This document shows, piece by piece, positions 15,946 to 24,327 of a stretch of DNA of 64,000 nt (position 1 is its first letter; every line of letters begins with the position of its first letter). The notes under the pieces are model-generated. The model saw nothing but the letters and a program-made list of their open reading frames with translations, searched no databases and had not been told where the DNA came from. The position numbers were made by a program, and so were the translations under genes. Source of the DNA: an uncultured Bacteroidales bacterium (GTDB lineage Bacteria; Bacteroidota; Bacteroidia; Bacteroidales; UBA932); the NCBI GenBank assembly GCA_947302175.1, contig CAMYVB010000006.1, positions 1 through 64,000 of the forward strand, written 5' to 3'.

Positions 15946-15971
15946 TGTCTTGATCTTTAATGGTTAATAAT

Positions 15972-16010
15972 AAATTTGCGATCCCTATACACTATAGGGG
16001 CCGCAAATTT
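15972..16010. promoter_or_regulatory. Large inverted repeat in the rplM leader/promoter
   Basis: Outer arms AAATTTGCG (15972-15980) and CGCAAATTT (16002-16010) pair perfectly; after a 2x2 mismatch, inner arms CCCTATA (15983-15989) and TATAGGG (15993-15999) pair around a 3-base loop. One outer arm is part of the minus-strand -7 box, so the predicted transcript would start close to the inner stem and begin with a 7-base-pair hairpin. It could be an operator, a ribosomal-protein leader or a 5' stabilising hairpin. Confidence 0.6.
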
Positions 16011-16034
16011 AGCAAATATTTTCGTTTTAACAAA
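16004..16034 (-). promoter_or_regulatory. rplM operon promoter
   Basis: Minus-strand TTTG at 16034-16031, a 19-base spacer and TAAATTTG at 16011-16004 match the Bacteroidota consensus exactly. Transcription should begin near 15998, giving a leader of about 50 bases before rplM. Confidence 0.75.
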
Positions 16035-16038
16035 AAAT

Positions 16039-16764
16039 CTAGATTAGGGCGTTGGCCTGAAGGAAGGCGTTGACCGCAACGCAGATCATGGCGCCTACGA
16101 TGAGGGTCGCGACGATGATGCCGATGACCTTGATGCGCTTGAACCAGACCTGGCCGCTCCAGCCGACTGTCTGGAACATGCTCCAGAAACCGTGACAGAG
16201 GTGGAGCCACAGGAAAACGAACCAGACTATGTAGAGGAGGCAAACCCACCAGGTGCCGAACGTGGCGTTCAGGAGGAGATAGGGATTGTTCTCAAAGACG
16301 CCGACGCCGAACATCTCGGGGAGCTGCATCTTGGCCCAGAAGTGGCACAGATGGTAGCCTATGAAGCCGAGGATGACGATGCCGAGGAGGAACATGTTCT
16401 TTGCGGACCAGGAGTCTGCTGCGGCCTTGCTGGGCACTTCGTAGCGCTTGAAGCCTCCGCGGGCCTTCATGTTCCTGAAGGAAAGCCAGCATCCGTATGC
16501 GATGTGGACGAGGAAACCGAGGGCGAGGATGGGGACCATGATGCTGATGAAGGGGGTGGACATGAAGTCGCAACCCAGCTTGAAGAGACCGTCTCCTGCG
16601 GAGAAAAGCTTGTCGTCCGCGGCGACTATACCGTACTTGCCGGTGAAGGTGTCGATGACGGAGAAGAAATTAATCGTGGCGTGAAGGAGGAGGAAGATGA
16701 TAAGGAAAGCGCCGCTGACGCTCTGGATGAACTTCCTGCCGATTGAAGAATTGAATATGAACAT
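16039..16764 (-). CDS. Succinate dehydrogenase/fumarate reductase cytochrome b subunit
   Basis: Di-haem cytochrome b membrane anchor (241 residues) of the Bacteroidota/epsilon-type succinate dehydrogenase or fumarate reductase. Five transmembrane helices carry the expected histidines in LLLHATIN, LVHIAYG, GYHLCHFW and LWLHLCHGFW. It would pass electrons between menaquinone and the flavoprotein/iron-sulfur subunits. I chose ATG 16764 because the -7 box TATATTTG lies at 16801-16808; a longer reading frame would start upstream of that promoter. The usual downstream flavoprotein and iron-sulfur genes are absent; rplM follows instead. Confidence 0.9.
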   Translation of the reverse strand: MFIFNSSIGRKFIQSVSGAFLIIFLLLHATINFFSVIDTFTGKYGIVAADDKLFSAGDGLFKLGCDFMSTPFISIMVPILALGFLVHIAYGCWLSFRNMKARGGFKRYEVPSKAAADSWSAKNMFLLGIVILGFIGYHLCHFWAKMQLPEMFGVGVFENNPYLLLNATFGTWWVCLLYIVWFVFLWLHLCHGFWSMFQTVGWSGQVWFKRIKVIGIIVATLIVGAMICVAVNAFLQANALI

Positions 16765-16800
16765 GTGTCCGGATTTTTCAAATACGTGGTTCAACGGGTG

Positions 16801-16848
16801 CAAATATAGGCTCTTTCTTGCAAGTTTCATAATTTTCCGATAATTTTG
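16801..16848. promoter_or_regulatory. Divergent promoters of cytochrome b and pyrH genes
   Basis: Minus-strand TATATTTG at 16801-16808 serves the cytochrome b gene. On the plus strand, TTG at 16818-16820, a 20-base spacer and TAATTTTG at 16841-16848 serve pyrH, whose start lies 26 bases downstream. The two promoters are interleaved within 50 bases. Confidence 0.65.
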
Positions 16849-16874
16849 TTTGTTCCAACAAGCGCACTTTTAAT

Positions 16875-17579
16875 ATGTATAAAAGGGTATTACTCAAACT
16901 CAGCGGCGAGAGCCTCGGCGGACCTGAAGGCAGGGGCATAGACGAAAAGAGCCTGCGCAAGGCGGCGGGTGAAATCGCCCAGGCCGTGCGCGGCGGCATG
17001 CAGGTCGCAATCGTGAACGGCGGCGGCAACATTTTCCGCGGCCTCCAGGGCGTGGGCAAAGGTTTTGACCGCGTGAACGGCGATAAGATGGGCATGCTCG
17101 CGACCGTTATCAACTCCCTCGGCCTCGCAATGGCAATACGCAGCGAAGGCATCGAAGCCGAAGTCTTCACCGCCACCCCCATGGAGCCCATAGCCCGCTA
17201 CTACGTGCGCGAGAAGGCCGTCGAGCTGCTCGAAAAGGGCGGCGTGGCCCTCATCGCCGGTGGCACCGGCAATCCCTTCTTCACCACAGACTCGGGAGCG
17301 GCCCTCCGCGCCCTCGAAATCGGCGCCGACGCCCTCCTGAAGGGCACGAGGGTCGATGGCGTCTACACAGCCGACCCCGAAAAGGACCCCACGGCTGTCA
17401 AATATGACGAGCTCACCTTCAGCAAGGCCCTTGCCGACCATCTGAAGGTCATGGACGCCACCGCCTTCGCCCTCTGCGAGCAGGGCGACGTCCCCATCAT
17501 AGTGTTCGACATGAACGAGCCCGGCAACCTCAGCCGCATCCTCAAAGGCGAGAAGGTGGGCACCCTGGTACACGCATAA
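16875..17579 (+). CDS. pyrH: UMP kinase
   Basis: Bacterial UMP kinase (234 residues) of the amino acid kinase fold, converting UMP to UDP. It shows LLKLSGESLGG, the VNGGGNIFRG loop and GTGNPFFTTDSGAALRALE. It is followed 16 bases later by frr, the usual pairing. Confidence 0.96.
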   Translation: MYKRVLLKLSGESLGGPEGRGIDEKSLRKAAGEIAQAVRGGMQVAIVNGGGNIFRGLQGVGKGFDRVNGDKMGMLATVINSLGLAMAIRSEGIEAEVFTATPMEPIARYYVREKAVELLEKGGVALIAGGTGNPFFTTDSGAALRALEIGADALLKGTRVDGVYTADPEKDPTAVKYDELTFSKALADHLKVMDATAFALCEQGDVPIIVFDMNEPGNLSRILKGEKVGTLVHA

Positions 17580-17595
17580 TCCAAAATTCAATACC

Positions 17596-18165
17596 ATGCT
17601 ATCAGACAGAGCGAAAGAAATCGTAGGCGAAGCCGATGCCAAGATGAAAGATGCGGCCGCCTTCCTCGAAGAGGACCTCAGGAACTACAGGGTGGGCAAG
17701 GCCAACCCTTCCATCTTCAACACCGTCAGCGTTGACTACTACGGCACCTCCACTCCCCTCACCCAGGTCGCGTCCATCACCACTCCCGACGCAAGGACCC
17801 TGCTGATCCAGCCCTGGGAGCGCACCATGCTGAGCAAAATCGAAAAAGCCATCATCGACAACAACCTCGGATTCACCCCTTCCAACAACGGCGAAGTCAT
17901 ACGCTGCGTCGTCCCCCCTCTCACCGAGGAGCGCCGCAAGGACCTCATCAAGAAGGCCAAGGCAGCCGGCGAGCAGGCCAAGGTCGTGGTGCGCAACGTC
18001 CGCAGGGACGCCATAGACACCCTGAAGAAGGCCCAGAAGAACGAAAACCTCTCCGAGGACACCGAGAAGGAGGCCGAGGAAGAGGTCCAGAAGATTACCG
18101 ACAAGAACATCAAGGACATCGACGTCCTCGTCGCCGCGAAGGAAAAAGAGATTATGACCGTTTAA
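17596..18165 (+). CDS. frr: Ribosome recycling factor
   Basis: Ribosome recycling factor (189 residues), which with EF-G splits post-termination ribosomes. Recognisable motifs are LRNYRVGKANPSIFNTVSVD (usually LxxxRxGRAxP) and ERRKDLIKKAKAAGEQAKV. Full length for the family. Its last 14 bases overlap the convergent lpxK gene. Confidence 0.96.
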   Translation: MLSDRAKEIVGEADAKMKDAAAFLEEDLRNYRVGKANPSIFNTVSVDYYGTSTPLTQVASITTPDARTLLIQPWERTMLSKIEKAIIDNNLGFTPSNNGEVIRCVVPPLTEERRKDLIKKAKAAGEQAKVVVRNVRRDAIDTLKKAQKNENLSEDTEKEAEEEVQKITDKNIKDIDVLVAAKEKEIMTV

Positions 18166-19291
18166 CGGCGGCGAACAGCAGTTCGTTGAATCTCCTTTCC
18201 TCCTCATCCGTGAGGAAATTCACCTTTATGGGAATGTAGAACAGCCGCTTTCGCAACGAAGGCGGCGTGTTTTTAGATGCCAGTATGCGCTGGGCGTCCT
18301 TTTCGGTGGTGGCAAGAGCTGCTGTGGCCCAGTGCGAGGCAGTATCGGCAATGCGGCGCATGTCGGATTCAGAGAAACGGTGGTGGTCGGCGAAACTGAA
18401 CGAGTCGACTATCTTGTAAGTATCTGAAAGATAGCGCTTCAGCGACTCGTCGGAAGCGATGCCTGTGAAGAGCACCATGCGGGGGGAATACATGTAACGG
18501 GTGTCGCACTCGTCGTAGATGGGCTGGGGCTGGCCGTACTCTATGCCGGTAAAGAACAGGTACTGCTTTCTTCCCCTCTTGTTCTTGCCCTCGAAGGAGG
18601 ACGAGGAGTAGCCCCTGATTCCCAGGGAATTGGCCCAAAGCGTGCGCTCCCAGTCGTCGAGATATGCGGGGCACTTGGATACTATTATTATATCTGCGTC
18701 CGCCATCCTGGATTTGAGGTCCCTCAGGCCGCCGAGGGGAAGGAGCATGTCCTTTGAAACGGGGCGCGTATAGTCCACCAGCACTATGCTCAGGCTGGGT
18801 TTGAGCCTTCTGTACTGGAAGGCGTCATCGAGGACTATGACGTCGGCGGCGGGATAGTCTTTCTCCATGCATTTGCGCCCTGCGCGGGTGGTGCGCACTA
18901 TTTCGGGGTGGCACAGATTACGGCAGCCGCGTATGCGGTTCTTGTCCACCGCCACGGTGACGGCAGGGAACTTTTTCTTTATCTGGACGGGCTCGTCGCC
19001 GAAAAGGGAGGCGTTACGGTTCACCGTAACCTGCTGGAAACCTTTGCTTTTGCGCTTGTACCCGTAGGAGAGGAGGGCGATGTTGCGCTCCCACCACTCG
19101 GGGTTCTCCTGAAGGGTGCGCAGTATCATTTCCGCGTGGGGGGTCTTGCCGGTACCGCCGGCGGTGATGTTGCCAAGGCTCACAGTGGGCACCTCGGCCT
19201 CGCGGCTGCGGCAGAGGAACTGGTGGTCATAGCAGAATTTGCGTATGCCGAGCGCCATGTAGTATGGGAAGAGCAGGAGTTTGTCTATCAT
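18152..19291 (-). CDS. lpxK: Tetraacyldisaccharide 4'-kinase
   Basis: LpxK phosphorylates the 4' position of the lipid A disaccharide at the inner membrane. The 379-residue protein has the N-terminal membrane-associated segment, the Walker A motif in GNITAGGTGKTPHAE, VIVLDDAFQYRRL and later SLKRYLSD and FADHHRFSE, all family hallmarks. It shows the cell is Gram-negative with lipid A. The next gene upstream (dus) ends 6 bases away. Confidence 0.95.
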   Translation of the reverse strand: MIDKLLLFPYYMALGIRKFCYDHQFLCRSREAEVPTVSLGNITAGGTGKTPHAEMILRTLQENPEWWERNIALLSYGYKRKSKGFQQVTVNRNASLFGDEPVQIKKKFPAVTVAVDKNRIRGCRNLCHPEIVRTTRAGRKCMEKDYPAADVIVLDDAFQYRRLKPSLSIVLVDYTRPVSKDMLLPLGGLRDLKSRMADADIIIVSKCPAYLDDWERTLWANSLGIRGYSSSSFEGKNKRGRKQYLFFTGIEYGQPQPIYDECDTRYMYSPRMVLFTGIASDESLKRYLSDTYKIVDSFSFADHHRFSESDMRRIADTASHWATAALATTEKDAQRILASKNTPPSLRKRLFYIPIKVNFLTDEEERRFNELLFAAVKRS

Positions 19292-19297
19292 AGTTTC

Positions 19298-20332
19298 TTA
19301 GATGCCATATACGCCCGTCGCGGTCTCGAGGGGGGTGTCGGACCAGCGCAGGGCTATTTCGTCGAGTATGGATGTAATTTCAGAAGGATCGGTGGTCGTC
19401 AGGAGACGGATGCGGGTGTCCTTGAAGTCGGGGAGGCCCTTGAAGTAGCAGGAAAGGTGGCGGCGCATTTCGAATACGCCCCGGGGCTCGCCTTTGAGCT
19501 CGAGGGAGAGGGCGAAGTGGCGTTTTGCCAGGGCCACCCTTTCGCTCACGGGCATTTCGGGGAGGCGCTCGCCTGTCTGCAGGTAGTGCTTGATGTCGCG
19601 GAAAATCCAGGGACGGCCGAAGGAAGCGCGGCCCACCATGATGCCGTCCACTCCGTAGAGGCGGAAGGCCTCGGAGGCATTTTCGGGCGAGTTTATGTCG
19701 CCGTTGCCTATTATGGGGATGTGCATGCGGGGGTTTTCCTTGATTTTGCCTATGAGGGTCCAGTCAGCTTCGCCGCGGTACATCTGGCTGCGGGTGCGGC
19801 CGTGGACGGTGAGAGCCGCGATGCCGCAGTCCTGCAGGCGCTCGGCAAGCTCCACGATGATTTTGGAATTCTCGTCCCAGCCGAGGCGGGTCTTGACGGT
19901 CACGGGCTTACGCACCGCTTCGACGACGGCCTTGGTGATGGCGACCATCTTGTCGGGCTCGCGCATCATGCCCGAGCCCGCCCCGCGACCTGCTATCTTG
20001 CTCACGGGGCAGCCGAAGTTGATGTCGACAAAGTCGCAGCCGTGGCCGCCGGCAATCTCGTCGGCGTGGTCGGCCATGCGCGCCGCCTCGACCATGGATT
20101 CGGGGTTGTGGCCATAGATCTGTATGCCCACGGGGGACTCTTCGGGGAAGGTCTTCATCTTGGCGATGGCCTTCACGGCGTCGCGCACGAGACCGTCCGA
20201 GGGGACGAACTCGGTGTAGACGACGTCGGCGCCGAACTCCTTGCAGATGAGGCGGAAAGAGGCGTCGGTGACGTCCTCCATCGGAGCCAGCAGGACCGGC
20301 TTTTCTCCCAGATCTATGTTTCCAATTTTCAT
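19298..20332 (-). CDS. tRNA-dihydrouridine synthase
   Basis: Flavin-dependent tRNA-dihydrouridine synthase (344 residues), closest in pattern to DusB. It contains LAPMEDVTDASFR, the catalytic cysteine in INFGCPVSKI, the VKTRLGW and LTVHGRTRSQMY motifs and GNGDI. A -7 box, TAAATTTG on the minus strand at 20340-20347, lies 7 bases before the ATG, implying a very short leader. The position of the modified uridine is not readable from sequence. Confidence 0.93.
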   Translation of the reverse strand: MKIGNIDLGEKPVLLAPMEDVTDASFRLICKEFGADVVYTEFVPSDGLVRDAVKAIAKMKTFPEESPVGIQIYGHNPESMVEAARMADHADEIAGGHGCDFVDINFGCPVSKIAGRGAGSGMMREPDKMVAITKAVVEAVRKPVTVKTRLGWDENSKIIVELAERLQDCGIAALTVHGRTRSQMYRGEADWTLIGKIKENPRMHIPIIGNGDINSPENASEAFRLYGVDGIMVGRASFGRPWIFRDIKHYLQTGERLPEMPVSERVALAKRHFALSLELKGEPRGVFEMRRHLSCYFKGLPDFKDTRIRLLTTTDPSEITSILDEIALRWSDTPLETATGVYGI

Positions 20333-20398
20333 GCGGGCACAAATTTAACAATTCGGCTTGAATTTATTCTTATATTTAACGCTGATAAAACTATAGAT

Positions 20399-22252
20399 AT
20401 GGACAATCTTTTCAACATGAGGGTGGAAAAGCTCCGCGAGCTGATGGAGTCGAGGGGCTGGGACGCAGTCATCGTGACTGGCTCTGACCCCCACGCAAGT
20501 GAGTACCCTGCGCCGAGGTGGCAGCAGGTCAAGTGGCTCTCTGGATTCACCGGCGAGGCCGGGGATGTGGTCGTGACCGCCGATCACGCCGGACTTTGGA
20601 CAGATACGCGTTATTTCATCCAGGCCAATGAGCAGCTGAGCGGCACCAGCATCGAGCTGCACAAGACCCGCGTTCCCGAGCAAGTGCTTATCCCTGAATG
20701 GATTGCCTCGCATTTTGAAAGGAAGGACAACATAGTGATTGCCGTCGATGGCCTCTGTCAGAGCGCTGACGGCATTGGGGCGCTCAAGGAGGCGCTCGTT
20801 GCCGCCGGCAGGAGCGAGGACCCCGAGAGCGACTACCGTTTCCGCATAGTGGACGTGCCCGACTTGCTCGACTTGCTATGGGAGGACCGCCCTTCCGTGC
20901 CTTGCACGCCGCTTAGCGTGGTGGATGATTCCATCGCGGGAGAGAGCAGGCAGGACAGGATCGCCTTCGTGCGCGAGGCTGCTGCCAGGCAGCTTTGCGA
21001 CGCCGTGCTCCTGACCGCCCTCGACGAAATCGCCTGGGTGCTCAATGTGCGCGGGTCGGACATCGAGTACAACCCCATGGTGATTTCCTATCTGCTGATT
21101 TGCGAGGGCAGCGTGTCGTGGTTCGTGCGCAAGGACGCTTTCGCCGCAGTGCTCGACCCCGGGACGCTGGATACTTTCGCGCTGCTGGAGGACGAGGGGA
21201 TCGCGGTCCTGCCCTACGACGACGTGCAGATTGCGCTGAACGACGCCCTCGGCGACGGCTCAATCCACCGCCTGCTCGCAGACCCTTCGACGCTCAATTA
21301 CAAGCTCTATTCGCTGCTGTCACTCAGCGGCCTTTGCGAGTTCGGCACCTCGCCCGTTCCCGCGCGCAAGGCGGTTAAGAACGAAGTGGAGATTGAAGGC
21401 TTCCGCAAGGCGCACCTGCTGGACGGCATCGCGATGGAGAAGTTCCTCTATTGGCTGGAAAACGCCCTTTCCGAGGGCGAGGTCGTTGATGAGCGCCTGG
21501 CTGCCCGTGTGCTTGGGGACTTCCGCGCCGAGAGCGATGACTACCTGGGCGACAGTTTCGAGACCATTTCGGCCTACGGAAAGGGCGCCGCGCTCCCCCA
21601 CTATTCCACGCCGGCCTACAATGCGCCCGAGATTCGCGAATACGGCCTGTACCTCTGCGATTCTGGCGGCCACTACACTTTCGGCACGACGGACATCACG
21701 CGCACCGTCCCCATGGGGCAGTGCACCGAGCTCGAGAAAGAGGATTACACGCTCGTGCTGAAAGGGCATATCGCGCTTGCGATGGCGGTTTTCCCCAAGG
21801 GGACCGCGGGCTGTCAGATAGACGCCCTGGCGCGCATGCCGCTTTGGATGGCGAAGCGCAACTTCGGCCACGGCACCGGCCACGGCGTCGGCTTCAGGCT
21901 GGGCGTGCACGAGGGGCCGCAGGACATACGCCAGAATTTCAACCCCACTCCCCTGCTCCCCGGCATGGTAACTTCCGACGAGCCGGGCATTTACCGCGAA
22001 GGCCGGCACGGCGTGCGGCACGAAAACCTGCTGCTTTGCGTCGAAGCCGGACGCAACGATTTCGGGGAATGGCTGCAATTCGAGACACTCACCCTCTGCC
22101 ACTTCGACACCTCGGCGATTTTGCCGGGTATCCTCTCCCAGGCCGAGATTGACTGGCTCAACGCCTACAACGCCCGGGTCTATGACACCCTCGCGCCCCA
22201 CCTTCCTCCCCGCGTCCGCTCCTGGCTCCTCGACAAGACCCGCGCGATCTAA
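20399..22252 (+). CDS. Aminopeptidase P family protein (M24)
   Basis: Metallopeptidase of family M24 (617 residues) that removes an N-terminal residue before proline. It has two creatinase-like N-terminal domains and a C-terminal pita-bread domain. Metal ligands are visible in LCDSGGHYTFGTTDITRTV (two Asp), FGHGTGHGVGF (His), SDEPGIYREGRHGVRHENLL (Glu) and LQFETLTLC (Glu). The true start is the ATG at 20399; the frame stays open for 1.5 kb upstream, but that part is antisense to lpxK and dus. Convergent with hemW, stop overlapping by 4 bases. Cytosolic, as no signal peptide is seen. Confidence 0.93.
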   Translation: MDNLFNMRVEKLRELMESRGWDAVIVTGSDPHASEYPAPRWQQVKWLSGFTGEAGDVVVTADHAGLWTDTRYFIQANEQLSGTSIELHKTRVPEQVLIPEWIASHFERKDNIVIAVDGLCQSADGIGALKEALVAAGRSEDPESDYRFRIVDVPDLLDLLWEDRPSVPCTPLSVVDDSIAGESRQDRIAFVREAAARQLCDAVLLTALDEIAWVLNVRGSDIEYNPMVISYLLICEGSVSWFVRKDAFAAVLDPGTLDTFALLEDEGIAVLPYDDVQIALNDALGDGSIHRLLADPSTLNYKLYSLLSLSGLCEFGTSPVPARKAVKNEVEIEGFRKAHLLDGIAMEKFLYWLENALSEGEVVDERLAARVLGDFRAESDDYLGDSFETISAYGKGAALPHYSTPAYNAPEIREYGLYLCDSGGHYTFGTTDITRTVPMGQCTELEKEDYTLVLKGHIALAMAVFPKGTAGCQIDALARMPLWMAKRNFGHGTGHGVGFRLGVHEGPQDIRQNFNPTPLLPGMVTSDEPGIYREGRHGVRHENLLLCVEAGRNDFGEWLQFETLTLCHFDTSAILPGILSQAEIDWLNAYNARVYDTLAPHLPPRVRSWLLDKTRAI

Positions 22253-23337
22253 AGAAGTTCGCGTAGGATGGCGTCGGAGACGAAGAAATGGTCTTCGGGG
22301 ATGCGAATGCGGCCGCCGGCGATCTTCTGAAGGGCTCCTTCGCTGAGCTCTTTTTCGAGAGCTTCCGAGTCGCAGCACGCCCTTAAGGTGTCTTCCTTGA
22401 GGCCTTCCGCGGTGCGAAGGCCGAGCATTACTGTCTCGACGGCGCAGTCGTCGTCGCTCAAGGTCTCGCTCTGGCGTGTCCATCCAGACAGTTCCTCTCT
22501 GTTCCAGCTGCGGGTGCGCACACCGTCGTAGGAGTGCGCGCCGGGGCCGAGGCCGACGTATGGCAGGCGGCGCCAGTATGCGCCATTGTGAATGGCTTCG
22601 CGGCCAGGGAGGGCGAAATTCGACACTTCATAATGATTATAGCCGGATTCCGAGAGCTGTCGGCAGAGATAATCATACTGCTCGCGGCAACGCTCCTCAG
22701 AGCACTCGGAGTATTCGCCCCGTGAGACCATCTGCGCTAGAGCGCTGCCTTCCTCAATGCTGAGCTGATAGGCTGAAATGTGCTCGGGATGAAGCTCCAG
22801 GGCCCTTTTCACGCTGCTTTGCCACTCTTCGTCGCTCATAATTGAGATGCCGAAGATCAGGTCAATGCTTAGGTTTCGCACACCTGCGTTTCGCAGTATC
22901 TTCACAGCCTTGAGGGCGCGAGCGGAATCGTGTCGGCGCCCCATCCATTTGAGGAGAGGGTCGGAGAAAGATTGCACGCCCATGCTGACGCGGTTCACGC
23001 CGAGCTCCAGAAGGCCTTTGACGTAATCTTCGCCCTTCCTTACTATATCTTCGGGGTTGACTTCGATGGTGAATTCATCGTAGCGACCGCCGCCGAGGTG
23101 GCTGACCATTTGCTCCAGCAGCTCCATGGGGAGGACTGAAGGCGTGCCGCCTCCAATATAGAGGGTCCTTAGGGCCTCTGTGCGGGCGATTTCTTCCCTT
23201 CTGGCGTCAATCTCGCGGCAAACGCAGTCGGCATATACTTTTTGCACCTGCTCCGACTCTTTCGAAGAGCATATCTCCGAATAGAAGTCGCAGTAGGTGC
23301 AGAAGCTTTTGCAGAACGGGACGTGAATGTATACCAT
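22249..23337 (-). CDS. hemW: HemW-like radical SAM protein
   Basis: Radical SAM protein (362 residues) of the oxygen-independent coproporphyrinogen oxidase-like group. The cluster motif is C9-x3-C13-x2-C16 in FCKSFCTYCDF, starting close to the N-terminus. It also has YIGGGTPSVL, IEVNPED, VNRVSMGVQSF and the HNGAYW region typical of HemW, a haem chaperone rather than a haem-synthesis enzyme. HemN proper has a longer N-terminus, which supports the HemW call. It lies 15 bases downstream of the coiled-coil gene. Confidence 0.87.
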   Translation of the reverse strand: MVYIHVPFCKSFCTYCDFYSEICSSKESEQVQKVYADCVCREIDARREEIARTEALRTLYIGGGTPSVLPMELLEQMVSHLGGGRYDEFTIEVNPEDIVRKGEDYVKGLLELGVNRVSMGVQSFSDPLLKWMGRRHDSARALKAVKILRNAGVRNLSIDLIFGISIMSDEEWQSSVKRALELHPEHISAYQLSIEEGSALAQMVSRGEYSECSEERCREQYDYLCRQLSESGYNHYEVSNFALPGREAIHNGAYWRRLPYVGLGPGAHSYDGVRTRSWNREELSGWTRQSETLSDDDCAVETVMLGLRTAEGLKEDTLRACCDSEALEKELSEGALQKIAGGRIRIPEDHFFVSDAILRELL

Positions 23338-23352
23338 CCTGCAGCGGGGGTC

Positions 23353-24276
23353 TTATCTCAGGAGCACTTCAGCGGTGCCGAGCATTGAGTCTTTGGTATA
23401 GGCCTCGACTGTGTAGATGCCCTTTTCGTAGGCAGGAATGCCGTTGAGGTAGATGCTGAGCTCAATTTCCTTGCCTTCGTAGTCAACTTCGCGGGAGGCG
23501 GAAGCCATGAGGGCAGCGCCCTGGAAGTCGAAGGAGGTCTGACCCTGAGGGGGGACAAGGAGTATGCCTGCCGGGTCTTTTACACGGATATAAACGCGTA
23601 CGGGGCCTCTGGGCGCGAGGTCGTTCTCAACTAGGCTGAGGGTGGTAAGCATCCTGACGACACGGCTGCTGCGGTCGGTCACCTTGTCGGAAGCGTTGTA
23701 GGCTTCGAGGCGTATGCCGCGGGCCTTGAGGACTGAGCCTGCTGCGACCTGGCCGCTGAGGTTCTCCACCTGGGCGGTGAGCTCCTTATTGGCCTTGCGG
23801 GACTCGGCGGCTTCGCGACGGGCGGCTGCTGCGTCGGCGGTGAGTTTGTGGTTCAGGGTGTTGAGCGAATCGATCTGGACTATGTAGTTGCGCATGATGC
23901 TGCGCAGGGTGCCGAGCTCCTTTTCGTATTTGCGCATCTGGGCGCGGTTGGTGGCTTCGGTCTTCTTGATGCGCTCGACGAGCTGGGCCACTTCCTCGCG
24001 GGAGGAGTCGAGCTGGCTGTTGATGCTGTCGTATTCGCTGGAGAGAGCGTCGTAGTCGCCCTGGAGGGCGATAATCTGCTCCGTGAGGTCCTGCTTTTCA
24101 ATCTCGAGGTCTTTGACAAGGGCGCTCTTCTGAATCCATATGTATGCGAGGGCGCCTGCAAGCACGACTGCAAGGGCTATGAGGCCGTACATGACGGGCT
24201 TGAGACTCTGGTTCCTTTCTTTCCTTTCCCTCTCTTCGCGGTCCAACCTCTCGAGGGGATCTTCTTTGTAAGGCAT
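23353..24276 (-). CDS. Single-pass coiled-coil membrane protein
   Basis: Conserved Bacteroidota protein of unknown function (307 residues). A charged cytoplasmic start (about 1-28) is followed by one transmembrane helix (about 29-49), then a long coiled coil (about 55-180) with heptads of Leu, Ile and Glu, and a beta-rich C-terminal domain (about 185-307) with RVYIRVKDPAGILL. The topology suggests a protein anchored in the inner membrane with its coil in the periplasm. The minus-strand -7 box TAATTTTG is at 24302-24309. Confidence 0.75.
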   Translation of the reverse strand: MPYKEDPLERLDREERERKERNQSLKPVMYGLIALAVVLAGALAYIWIQKSALVKDLEIEKQDLTEQIIALQGDYDALSSEYDSINSQLDSSREEVAQLVERIKKTEATNRAQMRKYEKELGTLRSIMRNYIVQIDSLNTLNHKLTADAAAARREAAESRKANKELTAQVENLSGQVAAGSVLKARGIRLEAYNASDKVTDRSSRVVRMLTTLSLVENDLAPRGPVRVYIRVKDPAGILLVPPQGQTSFDFQGAALMASASREVDYEGKEIELSIYLNGIPAYEKGIYTVEAYTKDSMLGTAEVLLR

Positions 24277-24301
24277 GATAAAATCTTTTAGTTCTTTGCG
24301 G

Positions 24302-24309
24302 CAAAATTA
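24302..24309 (-). promoter_or_regulatory. -7 box of the coiled-coil gene
   Basis: TAATTTTG on the minus strand, 25 bases before the start of the coiled-coil gene. No -33 element at the expected spacing was found. Confidence 0.5.
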
Positions 24310-24327
24310 TGAAAATTCGTCAACAAT

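Noticed and set aside
16765..16830. Longer N-terminus for the cytochrome b subunit
   Set aside because: The extension contains the promoter -7 box at 16801-16808 and the family begins at MFIFNSSIGRKF.
18908..20398. Open plus-strand frame continuing upstream of the aminopeptidase P gene for 1.5 kb
   Set aside because: It is antisense to lpxK and dus, which have clear family motifs, and its translation resembles no protein. The aminopeptidase starts at ATG 20399, where homology begins.
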